Shown here: positions 44,639 through 54,355 of the stretch, piece by piece
How positions within the stretch are numbered: the stretch's first letter is position 1
Layout: each line of letters begins with the position of its first letter
NCBI GenBank assembly: GCA_035302405.1
Contig: DATGSR010000111.1
Coordinates: 10,574-74,573 of the forward strand
Origin: CALKWS01 sp035302405
GTDB lineage: Bacteria > Actinomycetota > Actinomycetes > Actinomycetales > Beutenbergiaceae
Reading direction: 5' to 3'
Length of the DNA: 64,000 bases
Notes under the pieces: model-generated
Seen by the model: the letters and a program-made list of their open reading frames with translations, nothing else
Databases searched by the model: none
Told to the model about the DNA's origin: nothing
Program-made: the position numbers and the translations under genes

Positions 44639-44870
44639 CAGCCGAACAGAACGACCCCGTGTGCCCCGGGAGACAACTAGCCCCCGCTCAGAATGACCAG
44701 CACGAGGCACGCGAAGGAAGCCCACCACATAAGCCAGAACCACCCAACCCGAGCCAGTTGGCACACGGGCACGAGCAGCACCACGAGCACACCGGCTACG
44801 GACGCCGCGAGTACAGTCGCCCTGAGGAGAGCCCCGGCGAACCAGAGCACCTAAAGCAGAAGGGGTACCG

Positions 44871-47114
44871 ATGTCACACGGCCACCACGACAGTCACACG
44901 GAGCACAGCGGCCACGCCGAGCACGAGCACAGCGCCCAGCACCACAGCGACCACTCAGCCGACGATCATGATGCCCACGCCCACCACGGCAGTGCCCAGC
45001 ACGAGACAGGCCACGACGGGCACGGCGAGCATGACCATGGTCACCACGACCACGGCCATCACGGGCACGGCGACCACGGCGACCACGTCGGGCAGTTCCG
45101 CCGGCTTTTCTGGATCATGCTCGTCCTGGCGGTTCCCGTGGTGGCGCTCAACCACATGTTCGCCGACCTGCTGGGCTACGGGCTGCCGGATGCCGACTGG
45201 GTCTGGTGGGTTTCACCGGTGCTGGGCACGATCGTGTACGTCTGGGGCGGCCAGCCCTTCCTGACCGGCGCCGTCGATGAAATCAAAGCCCGCCAACCCG
45301 GCATGATGCTACTGATCGGGCTAGCGATCACCGTGGCGTTCATCGCCTCCTGGGGCGCGACGCTGCGCATCCTGGACCACGAATTGAACTTCTGGTGGGA
45401 ACTGGCCCTGCTGGTGGTCATCATGCTGCTCGGTCACTGGATCGAGATGCGCTCGGTGGCCCAGACCACCTCAGCACTGGACTCCCTGGCGGCGCTACTG
45501 CCCGATGAGGCCGAGAAGATCGACGGCGATGAGATCGTCACTATCGCGCCGGCTGACCTGGTGGTGGGGGACGTGGTGATGGTGCGCCCGGGCGCCGCGG
45601 TCCCGGCCGACGGGCGGATCGTGGAGGGCTCGGCCAGCATGGACGAGGCCATGATCACCGGGGAGTCCCAGCCGGTACGCCGCGCGGCTGGCGAGGACGT
45701 GGTGGCCGGAACGGTGGCGACCGACTCGGGGTTGCAGGTCGAAGTCACCGCCATCGGATCCGACACGGCCCTGGCGGGCATCCAGAAACTCGTGGCCGAT
45801 GCCCAGGCCTCCTCTTCCCGCGCCCAGCGGATCGCCGACAAGGCCGCCGCATGGCTGTTCTGGTTCGCCCTGGGTGCCGCCCTGATCACCGCAGTGGTGT
45901 GGGCATTCGGGGTGGGGGCGCCGGATGCGGCCGTGGTTCGCACCATCACCGTGCTGGTCATCGCCTGCCCGCATGCTTTGGGGTTGGCGATCCCCCTGGT
46001 GGTCTCCATCGCCACCGAGCGCGCCGCTCGCGGTGGCGTGCTGATCAAGGACCGCCTCGCGCTGGAGTCCATGCGCACCGTGGACGCCGTGCTGTTCGAC
46101 AAGACCGGCACACTGACCAAGGGTGAGCCCACGGTCACCGCCGTCGAACCGGTGGCCGGGCGCACCGAGGACGAGGTCCTGACCCTGGCCGCCGCTGCCG
46201 AGTACCCCAGCGAGCACCCACTGGCCACGGCCATCGTCGGCGCCGCGCAGACGCGCGGATTGGACATTCCCAGGCCCACCGGCTTCTCCTCCTCCCCGGC
46301 CGTTGGGGTCGAAGCTACCGTCGACGGCACCGAGGTCAAGGTCGGCGGTCCGTACCTGCTGGAGCAGACCAACCTGGATGAATTGGCCGTGGCGAACCAG
46401 TGGCGCGACGAAGGCGCCATCATCCTGCACGTGATCGCAGACGGTCAGATCATCGGTGCCCTGCGCTTGGCCGATGAAATCCGCCCGGAGTCCCGCGACG
46501 CCGTCGACGCCCTGCACGCCGTAGGTGCCCAGGTGGTGATGATCACCGGGGATGCCCAGGCCGTGGCCGATACCGTCGCCGCCGAACTGGGGATCGACCG
46601 GGTCTTCGCCGGCGTACGCCCGGAGGACAAGTCGGCCAAGGTGGCCGAACTGCAAGCCGAGGGTCGCAAGGTCGCCATGGTCGGCGACGGCGTCAACGAC
46701 GCACCGGCACTGGCGCAGGCGGACGTGGGGATCGCGATCGGCGCCGGCACCGACGTAGCCATCGCCTCAGCGGGGGTCATCCTGGCATCCTCCGACCCCC
46801 GATCAGTGCTCTCCGTCATCGACCTGTCCCGGGAGAGCTACCGCAAGATGAAGCAGAACCTGTGGTGGGCAGCGGGGTACAACCTGGCCGCAATACCACT
46901 GGCCGCCGGAGTGCTGGCCCCCATCGGGTTCGTCCTGCCGATGAGCGTCGGCGCGATCCTGATGTCCATCTCCACGGTGGTGGTGGCGCTCAACGCCCAG
47001 TTGCTGCGCCGCCTGGACCTGGCCCCCGCGGTCAGCACCGCCAAGTTCCTCCAACAGGATTCCACGGAGGCCCGCCGCCCCGCGGAGCAGTCGGCCATCG
47101 AGACCCGCGTTTGA
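44871..47114 (+). CDS. copB: CopB-type P1B ATPase (CPH motif) with His-rich N-terminus
   Basis: 747 residues. The first 75 residues hold over 30 His (repeats of H-x-H and GHDGHGEHDHGHHDHGHHG). The membrane motif is CPH at 366-368 (IACPHALGLAIPLVV), which defines the P1B-3 class usually exporting Cu(II)/Cu(I) or Ag; Asp410 in DKTGT and GDGVNDAPAL are intact; PSEHPLATAIV is the N-domain HP. The 230 bases before it show no gene. It is followed 14 bases on by csoR. Confidence 0.95.
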   Translation: MSHGHHDSHTEHSGHAEHEHSAQHHSDHSADDHDAHAHHGSAQHETGHDGHGEHDHGHHDHGHHGHGDHGDHVGQFRRLFWIMLVLAVPVVALNHMFADLLGYGLPDADWVWWVSPVLGTIVYVWGGQPFLTGAVDEIKARQPGMMLLIGLAITVAFIASWGATLRILDHELNFWWELALLVVIMLLGHWIEMRSVAQTTSALDSLAALLPDEAEKIDGDEIVTIAPADLVVGDVVMVRPGAAVPADGRIVEGSASMDEAMITGESQPVRRAAGEDVVAGTVATDSGLQVEVTAIGSDTALAGIQKLVADAQASSSRAQRIADKAAAWLFWFALGAALITAVVWAFGVGAPDAAVVRTITVLVIACPHALGLAIPLVVSIATERAARGGVLIKDRLALESMRTVDAVLFDKTGTLTKGEPTVTAVEPVAGRTEDEVLTLAAAAEYPSEHPLATAIVGAAQTRGLDIPRPTGFSSSPAVGVEATVDGTEVKVGGPYLLEQTNLDELAVANQWRDEGAIILHVIADGQIIGALRLADEIRPESRDAVDALHAVGAQVVMITGDAQAVADTVAAELGIDRVFAGVRPEDKSAKVAELQAEGRKVAMVGDGVNDAPALAQADVGIAIGAGTDVAIASAGVILASSDPRSVLSVIDLSRESYRKMKQNLWWAAGYNLAAIPLAAGVLAPIGFVLPMSVGAILMSISTVVVALNAQLLRRLDLAPAVSTAKFLQQDSTEARRPAEQSAIETRV

Positions 47115-47128
47115 GCCAAGGAGCAATT

Positions 47129-47446
47129 ATGAGCGCACCAATTATCGAACCCCAGTCCCACGCCCACCACGGCTACATCAGCGACAAAGCCCGCTATCTC
47201 GCACGCCTCAAACGTATCGAGGGCCAGGCTCGCGGCATCCACCGCATGGTCGATGAGGAGGTCTACTGCATCGACGTCCTCACCCAGATCAGTGCATTGA
47301 CCAGCGCGCTGGAGAACGTGGCCCTGGGGCTACTGGAGGACCACCTGCGCCACTGCGTGGTCGACGCCGCCAAGACTGGCGGAGAAGAAGGCGAAGAGAA
47401 GATCCAAGAGGCATCTGCGGCCATTAAGCGCCTGGTTCGCTCATAA
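47129..47446 (+). CDS. csoR: CsoR-family copper-sensing repressor (copy 1)
   Basis: 105 residues; four-helix DUF156 fold with the Cu(I) ligands Cys47, His72 and Cys76, the same spacing as in mycobacterial CsoR. RLKRIEGQARGIHRMVDEE is the DNA-contacting start helix. AAGGAG precedes the ATG. Expected to bind the G/C-tract palindromes at 40.79 and 58.97 kb. Confidence 0.95.
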   Translation: MSAPIIEPQSHAHHGYISDKARYLARLKRIEGQARGIHRMVDEEVYCIDVLTQISALTSALENVALGLLEDHLRHCVVDAAKTGGEEGEEKIQEASAAIKRLVRS

Positions 47447-47461
47447 GATTGCCGCAGATGC
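47411..47461 (+). other. 11-bp inverted repeat across the csoR stop
   Basis: GCATCTGCGGC (47411-47421) and GCCGCAGATGC (47451-47461) flank the csoR stop codon with a 29-base loop. It could act as a transcript end structure, but there is no T-run and half of it is coding. Confidence 0.35.
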
Positions 47462-47797
47462 GAACGCCGATCGGTGACCTCAGAGGACTCACTGGACCTG
47501 GCGAAGTAGAACTTGCGGTCCGCCGCTGCTGCCGGGCGCTCCAGTGGACGGTCACACTCCGGATAGCCGGGATCCGGAGAAGATGAGAAGACGGTCGCAT
47601 GATGATCGAGTTTTCAGAATCGACCAAGCGCGCAACGTGTTCCCACCGGTGCGAAATGACCGCCGCAAAGAACCGTATGAGTCTGCACCGCCTGCTGGTG
47701 GCACGCCCATGAATACTGGCCTCACGCCGCTGGCTGGGGACTCTGTGAAGTAGCCAAGCAACTGGCGCCCGCTGCGGCCCCGTCCATCACGTCGATC

Positions 47798-47905
47798 TTC
47801 ATCGAAACTTTAGTGCTCTACCGGCCGACCTGCGACCAGAATGAGATATACGAAGTGATTCGTGATTCTTGTGGCCGCTCTTGCCTTAGTTCCTCCTTGG
47901 GTAGG
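47798..47905 (+). pseudogene. Decayed copy of the cueP promoter and 5' end (contains site 5)
   Basis: TTCATC-GAAAC-TTTAGT (47798-47814) repeats the cueP site-4 operator, preceded by the same GATC. About 30 bases on, AGAATGAGATATACGAAGTG and GATTCGTGATTCTTGTGGCC align with the cueP start region around 36557-36600, with small gaps, and CTTGCCTTAGTTCCTCC follows. The start codon is lost and the rest of cueP is missing. Confidence 0.7.
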
Positions 47906-48241
47906 TCGACATAGTCATCAGGCCCAGGACCGGCAAGCCCTCCCCGGGAGGACCAAGCCCAGCGACGGGAAGAAGATCGCTGCGACGTTCGAAGATGCTC
48001 ACCCCGGGTTTCGAACTGACCAAGTTCGACCCGGCGCTGGGTGCTGCTAATGTGCGGATTGGAACACGCCAGTTGGCATCTGGAGTTCACCCGAAGGGCA
48101 CCTCACACAATCGTTCCGTCTCCGACGGTGGAACCACAGTCATGGACCCGGATGACTATCGCTTGGTTTTGACGGCACGAACCTGGGGGTCTGGGCACGG
48201 TATGAGATCTCGTGGCACCGAGGCATAGAGAGGACCCGGGA
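47906..48241. other. Gene-free interval
   Basis: No open frame with a recognisable product. A partial inverted repeat CCGGGTTTCGAAC / GTTCGACCCGG sits near 48004-48034. The stretch lies between a cueP relic and a VOC relic and is probably recombination debris. Confidence 0.4.
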
Positions 48242-48575
48242 ATGGTCGACCTGTCCTACGAGGTATTCCATCGGGACATCGACGCCCTGGTGGGATTCTA
48301 TGCAGAAGTCCTCAATTTTCACCGACCGCAGCAAGGCCCCGTGTCAGACTATGCCGTGGTCCGCCGGGGCGGCGTCCGGGTCGGCTGTTGTCGTCACGAC
48401 CACGCGGACCCGACTCCTCTCAGACCCCCGGACGGCCAGTGAGATCGTGTTGCGGGTCGATGATATCCAAGCCGACTACGAGCGCGTTCTTGCCTCCTGC
48501 TGGCCTCTGGCCGACCCGCTGCAGGACCGCCGTTGGGGGCTGAGGGACTTCCGGCTCTTCGACCCCAGTGTTTAG
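48242..48575 (+). pseudogene. VOC-family (glyoxalase-like) protein remnant
   Basis: Frame 1 gives YEVFHRDIDALVGFYAEVLN and DYAVVRRGGVRVGC up to RPPDG near 48437; frame 2 then continues EIVLRVDDIQADYERVLASC and WGLRDFRLFDPSV, which are the two halves of a VOC fold. A single frameshift near 48.43 kb and loss of the last strand, where the IS21 gene begins, show it is broken. Confidence 0.8.
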
Positions 48576-49954
48576 CAGATGCTTTCGGTAGCGGGTGTGG
48601 GTTGAACTGGTAGCGCGGGCGGGGAGACTGGGAAGCGTTCCCGCGCCCGCGCTGGGTGTTCAGTTCGTGGTGGTGTCGGTGGCAGCGTGTCGGCGCATGT
48701 TCGGGCCGGCGAGTTGTAGGCCCGTGTCCACAGCCCGGTGGTTCCTTGCAGGTACTTCGGCCCCTGCTCGGGGTCGGTGACGTATCCATTGCGATGGCTG
48801 CCCCGCAGGTGTGTGGCGATCACTTCTGCATCAGCGATCACATCGAGTTGGTCGCCGATGATGCGCACCTCCACGCTCAGGCCGGCGTACTTGTAGGGGA
48901 TGGAGTATTTGATCGTGTCGATCTGGATATGCCAGTCACGATGCACTTTCGCTTTGCGCCATTGCACCGGCTCCCACCTGTGCTCGGGCAGGTCGATCAA
49001 CTCTGCCTTCTCGATCTCATGGAACCACTCATCGCGGCTACGGTCTTCACCTCGGAACGGGGTCCTTTGGTTGATCCACTCCACCCGCTCAGCGATCGCC
49101 TCGTTCAGGTCATCCAGCGATGCAAAGACGCGGTCAGCGAGGTAGTGAATCACCCAGTTGGTAACGACTTTCACCCCCGCCTCGACATTGCCCTTATCCC
49201 TGGGGGCCGCCGATCTGGTGGGGACCGCGGCGGTGCGGTAATACTCCAGGAACTGCCCATAGGAGACGTTGACGTCTCTGGCACGGTCGGTCTTGCTGAT
49301 CTGGTTCGATGCCGTCGAGGCGTTATCGGGGACCACCAGCAACGGAACACCGTCGATGAACTCAAACGCCCGCCGGTGCCCATCCAGCCACGCGGGGAGT
49401 TTCTCATCCAGATAGCCGCGGGCGTATATCAGACCCGAGTAGGGCAGCGATGCCACGAACACCGACACCGCAGTCGTTGCCCTGGTGACCGGGTCGATGA
49501 TCTGCATTCGCGTGCCCGCCCAGTCCACTTGCATCGTATGGCCCGGCACATGCTGGATCGGAGCCGTCAGATCCTTAAGGCGCACGTGCTCAGCGATGAG
49601 TTCGCAGAACCGGTCATACCCGTAATGCCGCACACCATCGGGCCCATCAACCTGCAAGTACTTGGCCCACAACACTTTCAACGGGGGCTTCTTGCGCCCC
49701 AGCCTGGCGGCGACAACTTTGTCGATATCGATCGCAACGAACTGCCCGGTGATGCTCTTACGTCCGTCGCCGAACAGCCGCTCGATATCCTCACCAGTGA
49801 GCGCATCGACCTGAGAGGCGGTGGTGAAGTGTTGTTCGTCAACGACGCGGCGTGCTCTGGCGATCGCGCGTTGCGAACAACCAACCACCGAAGCGATCTG
49901 GCGGTACGAACGCTCCTGAAGCAGCAGTGTCATGATGTGCCGGTAGTCGGCCAT
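48572..49954 (-). CDS. istA: IS21-family transposase IstA, 3'-truncated
   Basis: 460 residues from the ATG at 49954 (AAAGGA upstream). HTH near the start (RSYRQIASVVGCSQRAIARA), DDE catalytic core with VPGHTMQVDWAGTRM, PLLVVPDNAS and PRDKGNVEAGV, then YSIPYKYAGLSVEVRII. After QGTTGLWTRAY the usual IstA end is replaced by an unrelated tail (NSPARTCADTLPPTPP...), and no istB follows. The element therefore lost its 3' part and ATPase partner and cannot transpose on its own. Confidence 0.88.
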   Translation of the reverse strand: MADYRHIMTLLLQERSYRQIASVVGCSQRAIARARRVVDEQHFTTASQVDALTGEDIERLFGDGRKSITGQFVAIDIDKVVAARLGRKKPPLKVLWAKYLQVDGPDGVRHYGYDRFCELIAEHVRLKDLTAPIQHVPGHTMQVDWAGTRMQIIDPVTRATTAVSVFVASLPYSGLIYARGYLDEKLPAWLDGHRRAFEFIDGVPLLVVPDNASTASNQISKTDRARDVNVSYGQFLEYYRTAAVPTRSAAPRDKGNVEAGVKVVTNWVIHYLADRVFASLDDLNEAIAERVEWINQRTPFRGEDRSRDEWFHEIEKAELIDLPEHRWEPVQWRKAKVHRDWHIQIDTIKYSIPYKYAGLSVEVRIIGDQLDVIADAEVIATHLRGSHRNGYVTDPEQGPKYLQGTTGLWTRAYNSPARTCADTLPPTPPRTEHPARARERFPVSPPALPVQPTPATESIC

Positions 49955-50100
49955 AAGGGGATTCCTTTCTTCAGCCACGGCCACACGGCCGCGGGTGAAA
50001 GCAATCCTCAGGCAACCCCAACCCAAGCGCTACCAGTTCCACCCACGTGCGCTACCGGATCACCCCACAAGCGCTTCCAAATAGGTCCGCTTAACACCAG
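49955..50100. mobile_element. Left-over IS21 end with short internal repeats
   Basis: Upstream of istA the motif AAGCGCTACCAG, GTGCGCTACCGG and AAGCGCTTCCAA recurs at spacing of about 20-25 bases (50027-50075), the kind of multiple terminal repeat found at IS21 ends. The outer boundary is not certain; the next recognisable sequence is an oxidase relic from 50160. Confidence 0.55.
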
Positions 50101-50159
50101 CGGGCAATACCTCCGGATCACGAGCACCGCGTCCGAGCAAACTTCGTGAGCCTATTCGC

Positions 50160-50405
50160 GGGGATAACGTTCAAAGATCCGCGGCCTTCCGCCAGTGCAT
50201 CTTGCCCCAGTGCGCCCTTCCGCCACGGGCGGACATGATCTGCTCCACTGCCCGGAAGTAGGGCACCGGATTCTCTCCGAGTGCCAGGTGTACGGCGATG
50301 TAGGCGGAGCGGCGCTGGTAGGCCGTTGACATCCAAAGATCGTCGGCCGCGGCGAAGCGCACTTCGACCGGGAACGAGATGCGCCACCCTTCGCGGTCAA
50401 TGACA
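50160..50405 (-). pseudogene. C-terminal relic of a sugar-1,4-lactone (alditol) oxidase
   Basis: Minus strand reads FPVEVRFAAADDLWMSTAYQ, then AYIAVHLALGENPVPYFRAV and GRAHWGKMHWRKAADL, which matches the FAD oxidase carboxy end (E-V-R, Y-I-A-V-H, P-Y-F-R-x-x-E, H-W-G-K-x-H). A frameshift follows, with FERYPRE in another frame. Upstream material to about 50.7 kb is too degraded to place. Confidence 0.75.
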
Positions 50406-50798
50406 GCTGCAGTTCAGTGAACGCCTCGATGATCTAATCGGCGGGAGTTGCATATCTGCCGGCGCGATCCGCCCGAATGTGCGGGTCGCGCGGAAGACCC
50501 CGTTGGCCATGAACGACTCATCGAACCAACGCCGGGTTGGCCTTCTCGAGTACCGCGTGCAGGGGTTCGATGCGTTCTTGGGCCCTGAGATCGAAGGCCT
50601 CGACGCAGCGCAGCGACGTCCAACACGGCAAAAGGAGGGTCCTCCTCGGCGGTGGCGGTGTCTCATCCTTCCCAGGTCGTTCGAGCATTGTCGCCTTCTC
50701 GCGGCGTCAATGACGGCGGACATTCACGAAGTGAGCCGGTCGTCCCACTGCGGCGAATGTAGTCCAGGTGCCCGGTAGTGCTGCTGCCGATCCAGGGC
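50406..50798. other. Degraded interval without a gene
   Basis: About 390 bases between the oxidase relic and the multicopper oxidase. Frames are short and mutually shifted; possibly more of the same lactone oxidase or a neighbour. No promoter motif of the TTCATC type is seen here. Confidence 0.4.
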
Positions 50799-52262
50799 TC
50801 AGCGCACGTCGATGCCGGCCATCATGCCGGCGTCCTCGTGGTCCAGGATGTGGCAGTGGTAGACGCTGTGCCCGGGGTGGCGGGCGAAGTCGACCAGGAC
50901 CCGCACCCGGCCCTGGGCCGGGACGTTGACGACGTCGCGCCAGAGCGGTTCGCTGATCGGTTGCCCGTCTGCCTCGATTACTTGCATGGGCCACACGTGC
51001 AGGTGGAAAGGATGATCCATGGTGGTGGGATTGGTGATCACCCACTCCTCCACGGTCCCGGTTTCCACGTGCTGGTCGATCCGGTCGGCGTCGAAGCCGC
51101 GGCCGTCGAATCCGAGATCCATCATGCCTCGACCTGGGCCCATCATCGCCCCCATGCCCATGGTGAAGGCGATCTCCCGCTGCCCGGCGACGAGGCTCTC
51201 CCGCAGGTCCGCCACCGCCGGGGGCTGCGGTACCGGGCCGGGGTCGGGGGCTTGGTCCCCGGTGACAGTGAGTGTGGCCAAGGTGCCCGGTCCGGACAGG
51301 CCACCACCGCCCATCATGCCCATCTGGCCCCGGTCGTATCCCAGCGTGGTCCACTCGCTCGTGCCGGTGCGCATCGTCACCAACAGGTCCGCGCGATTGC
51401 CCGGTGTCAGGAGCACCTCCTCCACCTGCTTCGAACCGGGCTGGCGGGCGCGGTCGATACCGAGCAGTTCCACCTGTTGTCCGGGCAGGGCCAGGCGCAG
51501 GTAGCGTGAGGTACAGGCGTTGATCACCCGCCAACGCTCCCGCTGCCCAGGACGGGCGGACAGTTGCGGCTGGTGCAGGCCGTTGACCAGGAGCAGGTCT
51601 CCTTCGCGGCCCATCATCACCTCCTGCGCCGAGACCGGGGCAATCTGCCCGTCGGAGGTCAGGGAGATATCCGAGAGGACAAGTACCCGTTCGCGGCTGG
51701 CCGGTACCTCATCACCCTCGACGATCAGGGCACCGTAGAGGCCGCCGAACATTTGGTCGGCCACCGTGCCGTGTCGGTGGGGGTGATACCAGAACACCCC
51801 CGAGGGGTGGTCCTGTGGCACCTCGAATCGATAGTCGAAACTCTCACCGGGTTCGATGGACAGGAAGGGGTTGTCCCCATTGTCTTGGGGGGAGACCTCC
51901 AAACCATGGGTGTGCAGATTGGTCGGGCTGTCCAATTCGTTCCGTAACCGCACCTCAATGCTCTCGCCCGGGCGCACCCGCCAGGTCTGGCCCGGAATCG
52001 TGCCGTTATAGGCCAGCACCTGGGCCCCCTGCCCGGCGATCGGGATCTGCGCCGGGGCAGCGACCAGATCCACCCGCAACACCCCGTCGCGGCTGCGCAC
52101 CACCTCCGGCTCCAGCAGGGAGTCTCCTTCGAGTCCGGTCGAACCGGTGGGCGGTGCGTTCCAGGGCAAGCCGGTCCGGGACAGGCCCACCCCACCGATC
52201 AGAACCCCGAGCCCGCCAAGGGCCCCGAACTGCAAGGCGTCACGTCGGCTGATGGGTTTCAC
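50799..52262 (-). CDS. Multicopper oxidase (CueO/laccase type), Tat-exported
   Basis: 487 residues. Twin-arginine-type signal SRRDALQFGALGGLGVLIGG, then all four copper motifs: NLHTHGLEVSPQ, WYHPHRHG, MDHPFHLHVWPMQV and YHCHILDHEDAGMM. A Met-rich stretch (MGMGAMMGPGRGMM) near residue 355 resembles the Cu(I)-binding segment of CueO. It oxidises Cu(I) to the less toxic Cu(II) outside the membrane. One base after the SHOCT gene, same strand. A truncated paralogue is at 35229-36053. Confidence 0.95.
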   Translation of the reverse strand: MKPISRRDALQFGALGGLGVLIGGVGLSRTGLPWNAPPTGSTGLEGDSLLEPEVVRSRDGVLRVDLVAAPAQIPIAGQGAQVLAYNGTIPGQTWRVRPGESIEVRLRNELDSPTNLHTHGLEVSPQDNGDNPFLSIEPGESFDYRFEVPQDHPSGVFWYHPHRHGTVADQMFGGLYGALIVEGDEVPASRERVLVLSDISLTSDGQIAPVSAQEVMMGREGDLLLVNGLHQPQLSARPGQRERWRVINACTSRYLRLALPGQQVELLGIDRARQPGSKQVEEVLLTPGNRADLLVTMRTGTSEWTTLGYDRGQMGMMGGGGLSGPGTLATLTVTGDQAPDPGPVPQPPAVADLRESLVAGQREIAFTMGMGAMMGPGRGMMDLGFDGRGFDADRIDQHVETGTVEEWVITNPTTMDHPFHLHVWPMQVIEADGQPISEPLWRDVVNVPAQGRVRVLVDFARHPGHSVYHCHILDHEDAGMMAGIDVR

Positions 52263-52263
52263 C

Positions 52264-52527
52264 TCACGTACCTGCGTCGTCGTTCAGGCGCCGGCGCCTC
52301 TCCTCGTACTCCACGTGATCGATCTCCCCGCGGGCGTATCTCTCATCGAGCACCTCCCGCGCCCGACCGCGACCGGTCGGGCGCGCGTCGTCGTGCCGTT
52401 GGCCGCGACCGCTGAGCAGCCGGACCAGGACCACCACCAGCACAACGAGGCCGACGATGAGGAGCGCGAGGAAGAGCCAACTCCAGACCATGCTCCACGG
52501 CCCCATACCGTCCCAGTTCCAATGCAT
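52264..52527 (-). CDS. SHOCT-domain small membrane protein (copy 2)
   Basis: 87 residues, MHWNWDGMGPWSMVWSWLFL, one helix, basic loop and SHOCT tail (LDERYARGEIDHVEYEERRR). GGAGG lies eight bases before the ATG. Partner of the downstream multicopper oxidase; near-identical in design to the protein at 36054-36314. Confidence 0.87.
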   Translation of the reverse strand: MHWNWDGMGPWSMVWSWLFLALLIVGLVVLVVVLVRLLSGRGQRHDDARPTGRGRAREVLDERYARGEIDHVEYEERRRRLNDDAGT

Positions 52528-52701
52528 AATCCACCTCCACAGTGTCTTGCCGGACACCCACCGACAGCCGGCCGGGCACATCCTTTCCGCGCCAGCTCGC
52601 CATCGGAACATCGGGTTACCCAGGCTACTCCGCCATCCCGCGGTCCTCACGTGGCACGAAACGGTGTCGCTCCGTCCCCCCACGTGGTTGCCTGTGCTGG
52701 G

Positions 52702-53042
52702 TCAAGGCGCCGACGTGCGGTTCTTCGCTGGTCGAGCCGGGATGGTTCGCCCTGCCGGGGCTCGCCAGGTCAGCAACGCTGCGGCCGCGCCGACGACTCC
52801 GATCCCGACCAGGACAAGTGCGACGGCCTGGAGGCCGATCGTGGCGCCGAGTGCACCGGCCACCGGGTAGGTGATAAGGAAACAGGCGTGGGAGAGGGCG
52901 AACTGCGCTGCGAACACCGAGGGCCGACTCTGCTCGGTGCTGTTGCGCCGCAGCAGCCGCGCCGACGGCGTGAGGATGGTCGACGTCGCCGCCCCGAGCA
53001 GCGCCCACAGCACCAGGAGCGCGATCCACTGTGGTGCGCCCT
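52702..53042 (-). pseudogene. C-terminal fragment of an MFS transporter
   Basis: From PQWIALLVLWALLGAATSTI through LLRRNSTEQSRPSVFAAQFA and YPVAGALGATIGLQAVALVL to a basic tail RPAKNRTSAP and stop. It reads as the last four helices of an MFS exporter. Its left part ends at 53042 where nuoN sequence begins in a different frame, so it is a fusion scar and not a gene. Confidence 0.75.
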
Positions 53043-53923
53043 GGTGGGGTACCGACGAGCCCCAGCAGCAGGACGACCAGACTGGCCACGAGCCACGGAC
53101 GCCCACGCGCGGCCTCTGCCCAGGCGTCCAGCGTCCGTGCCTGCGGCAGGGCCGCAGCCGCGGCGAAGGCCCCGACGTTGGTCACGGCGTACCCGGCCAA
53201 GTAGGCCGCTAGCGCGGGCATCGCTAACTCCGAGCGCCCCGCCACCGCGACGACCATGAACATGTACCCGACTTGGCTCACGGAGGAGTAACCGAGCAGG
53301 CGGAGCACCTCCGACTGCTGATAGGCGGCCAGGTTTCCAAGCGTCATGCTCAGGGCCGACACGACCGCGACGACGAGCGCCGCGTCGAGACGGGCCCCGG
53401 CAAAAGGCTCGGCCAGGAGCCGGTATGCCGCAGCCACGGCTCCCAGCTTCGGCACCGTGGTGATGAACGCGGCCATGGCCGGGCTGGTGCCGGCGCTGAC
53501 GTCCGGCACCCAGAAGTGCACCGGGACCGCGCCCGCCTTGAAGGCGACTCCAGCAAGGACACCGATCATGCCCACCGCGACGAGCGGATCCGCTGCGCCA
53601 GGGAGGCGCTCGGCCAGCACGTCGTACCCAGAGCCGCCCGCGGCCAGGACCAGGGCGGCGACGCCGACGAGCATGAGCACGCCGACGAACGCGCCCATGA
53701 GGTAGTACTTCAGGGTCGCCTCGACACCTCGGGCGTCCTTACGGAAACCGGCCAGCGCGTAGAGGGGCACACTGGCCAGGAGGTATGCGGGCACCAGCAT
53801 GAGCAGGTCCCGAGCGGCGGCCAGGGCGATCGCACCGGCTGCCGCGAGCAGCATGAGGACGTAGGCCTCGGTCTCCCGGGGGTGTCCCGCGAGCGATGAG
53901 GCGGCGAGGAGGACGACGATGGC
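53043..53923 (-). pseudogene. Internal fragment of a second nuoN
   Basis: 881 bp collinear with 15280-16160 of the intact nuoN, with the same length between junctions and therefore no net indel. It encodes SLAGHPRETEAYVLMLLAAA through VLLLGLVGTPP, highly similar but with many substitutions (for example FRKDARG for YRKDARG). Both ends break abruptly into unrelated sequence, so no functional protein results. Confidence 0.9.
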
Positions 53924-53941
53924 CTCCCACTCGGCATCTAG

Positions 53942-54124
53942 TTCACCTCCAAGACCGGTTACGGCACCTGCTGGGCCTGGTGGGACCGCAGAGCCGACGA
54001 CGGCCTCATGCCCGCAAACAACGACCCCAAGACCATCGATGACCTCAACGTCGACGGCGACGCCTTCCGCACCGTCACCACCGACTGGGAGCTCGAGGTG
54101 CTGCCAGGCGCGCCGCGCTACTGA
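53942..54124 (+). pseudogene. Unrecognised carboxy-terminal gene fragment
   Basis: An open frame of 60 codons after a stop at 53939: FTSKTGYGTCWAWWDRRADD, then NNDPKTIDDLNVDGDAFRTV and TTDWELEVLPGAPRY. Its codon use looks coding and it ends naturally, but it has no start and I do not recognise the family. It abuts the nuoN fragment and is the first piece of the AGCT-rich right segment. Confidence 0.45.
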
Positions 54125-54355
54125 TCTCGCCAATCCCGCGGCGGCGGCCGCCAAAGCCTCCCGCGTTGCGGGCGGGGCCCTCAGTCGCGAGAGAAGCGAA
54201 GGGCGATCCAGAGCCCGCACCTTCGATAGATGTAAGCCGGCGGGCTGCCGAGCGCGTGGAGCGATCTGCGTGGCCGCAGCCGGCCGCAGCATGAGCACCG
54301 CTGCAGGGTGTCATCGACCATGTCGCGATGGTGCCACGGCCCCGTCATCCCGGGG

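Noticed and set aside
44639..44870. Short gene between the YHS protein and copB
   Set aside because: Frames are His/Pro/Glu-rich without ribosome site or recognisable product; probably spacer.
52625..54298. A 557-residue NuoN-like gene
   Set aside because: Only the middle 290 residues are NuoN; both ends are unrelated sequence read through recombination joints, so it is a fragment.
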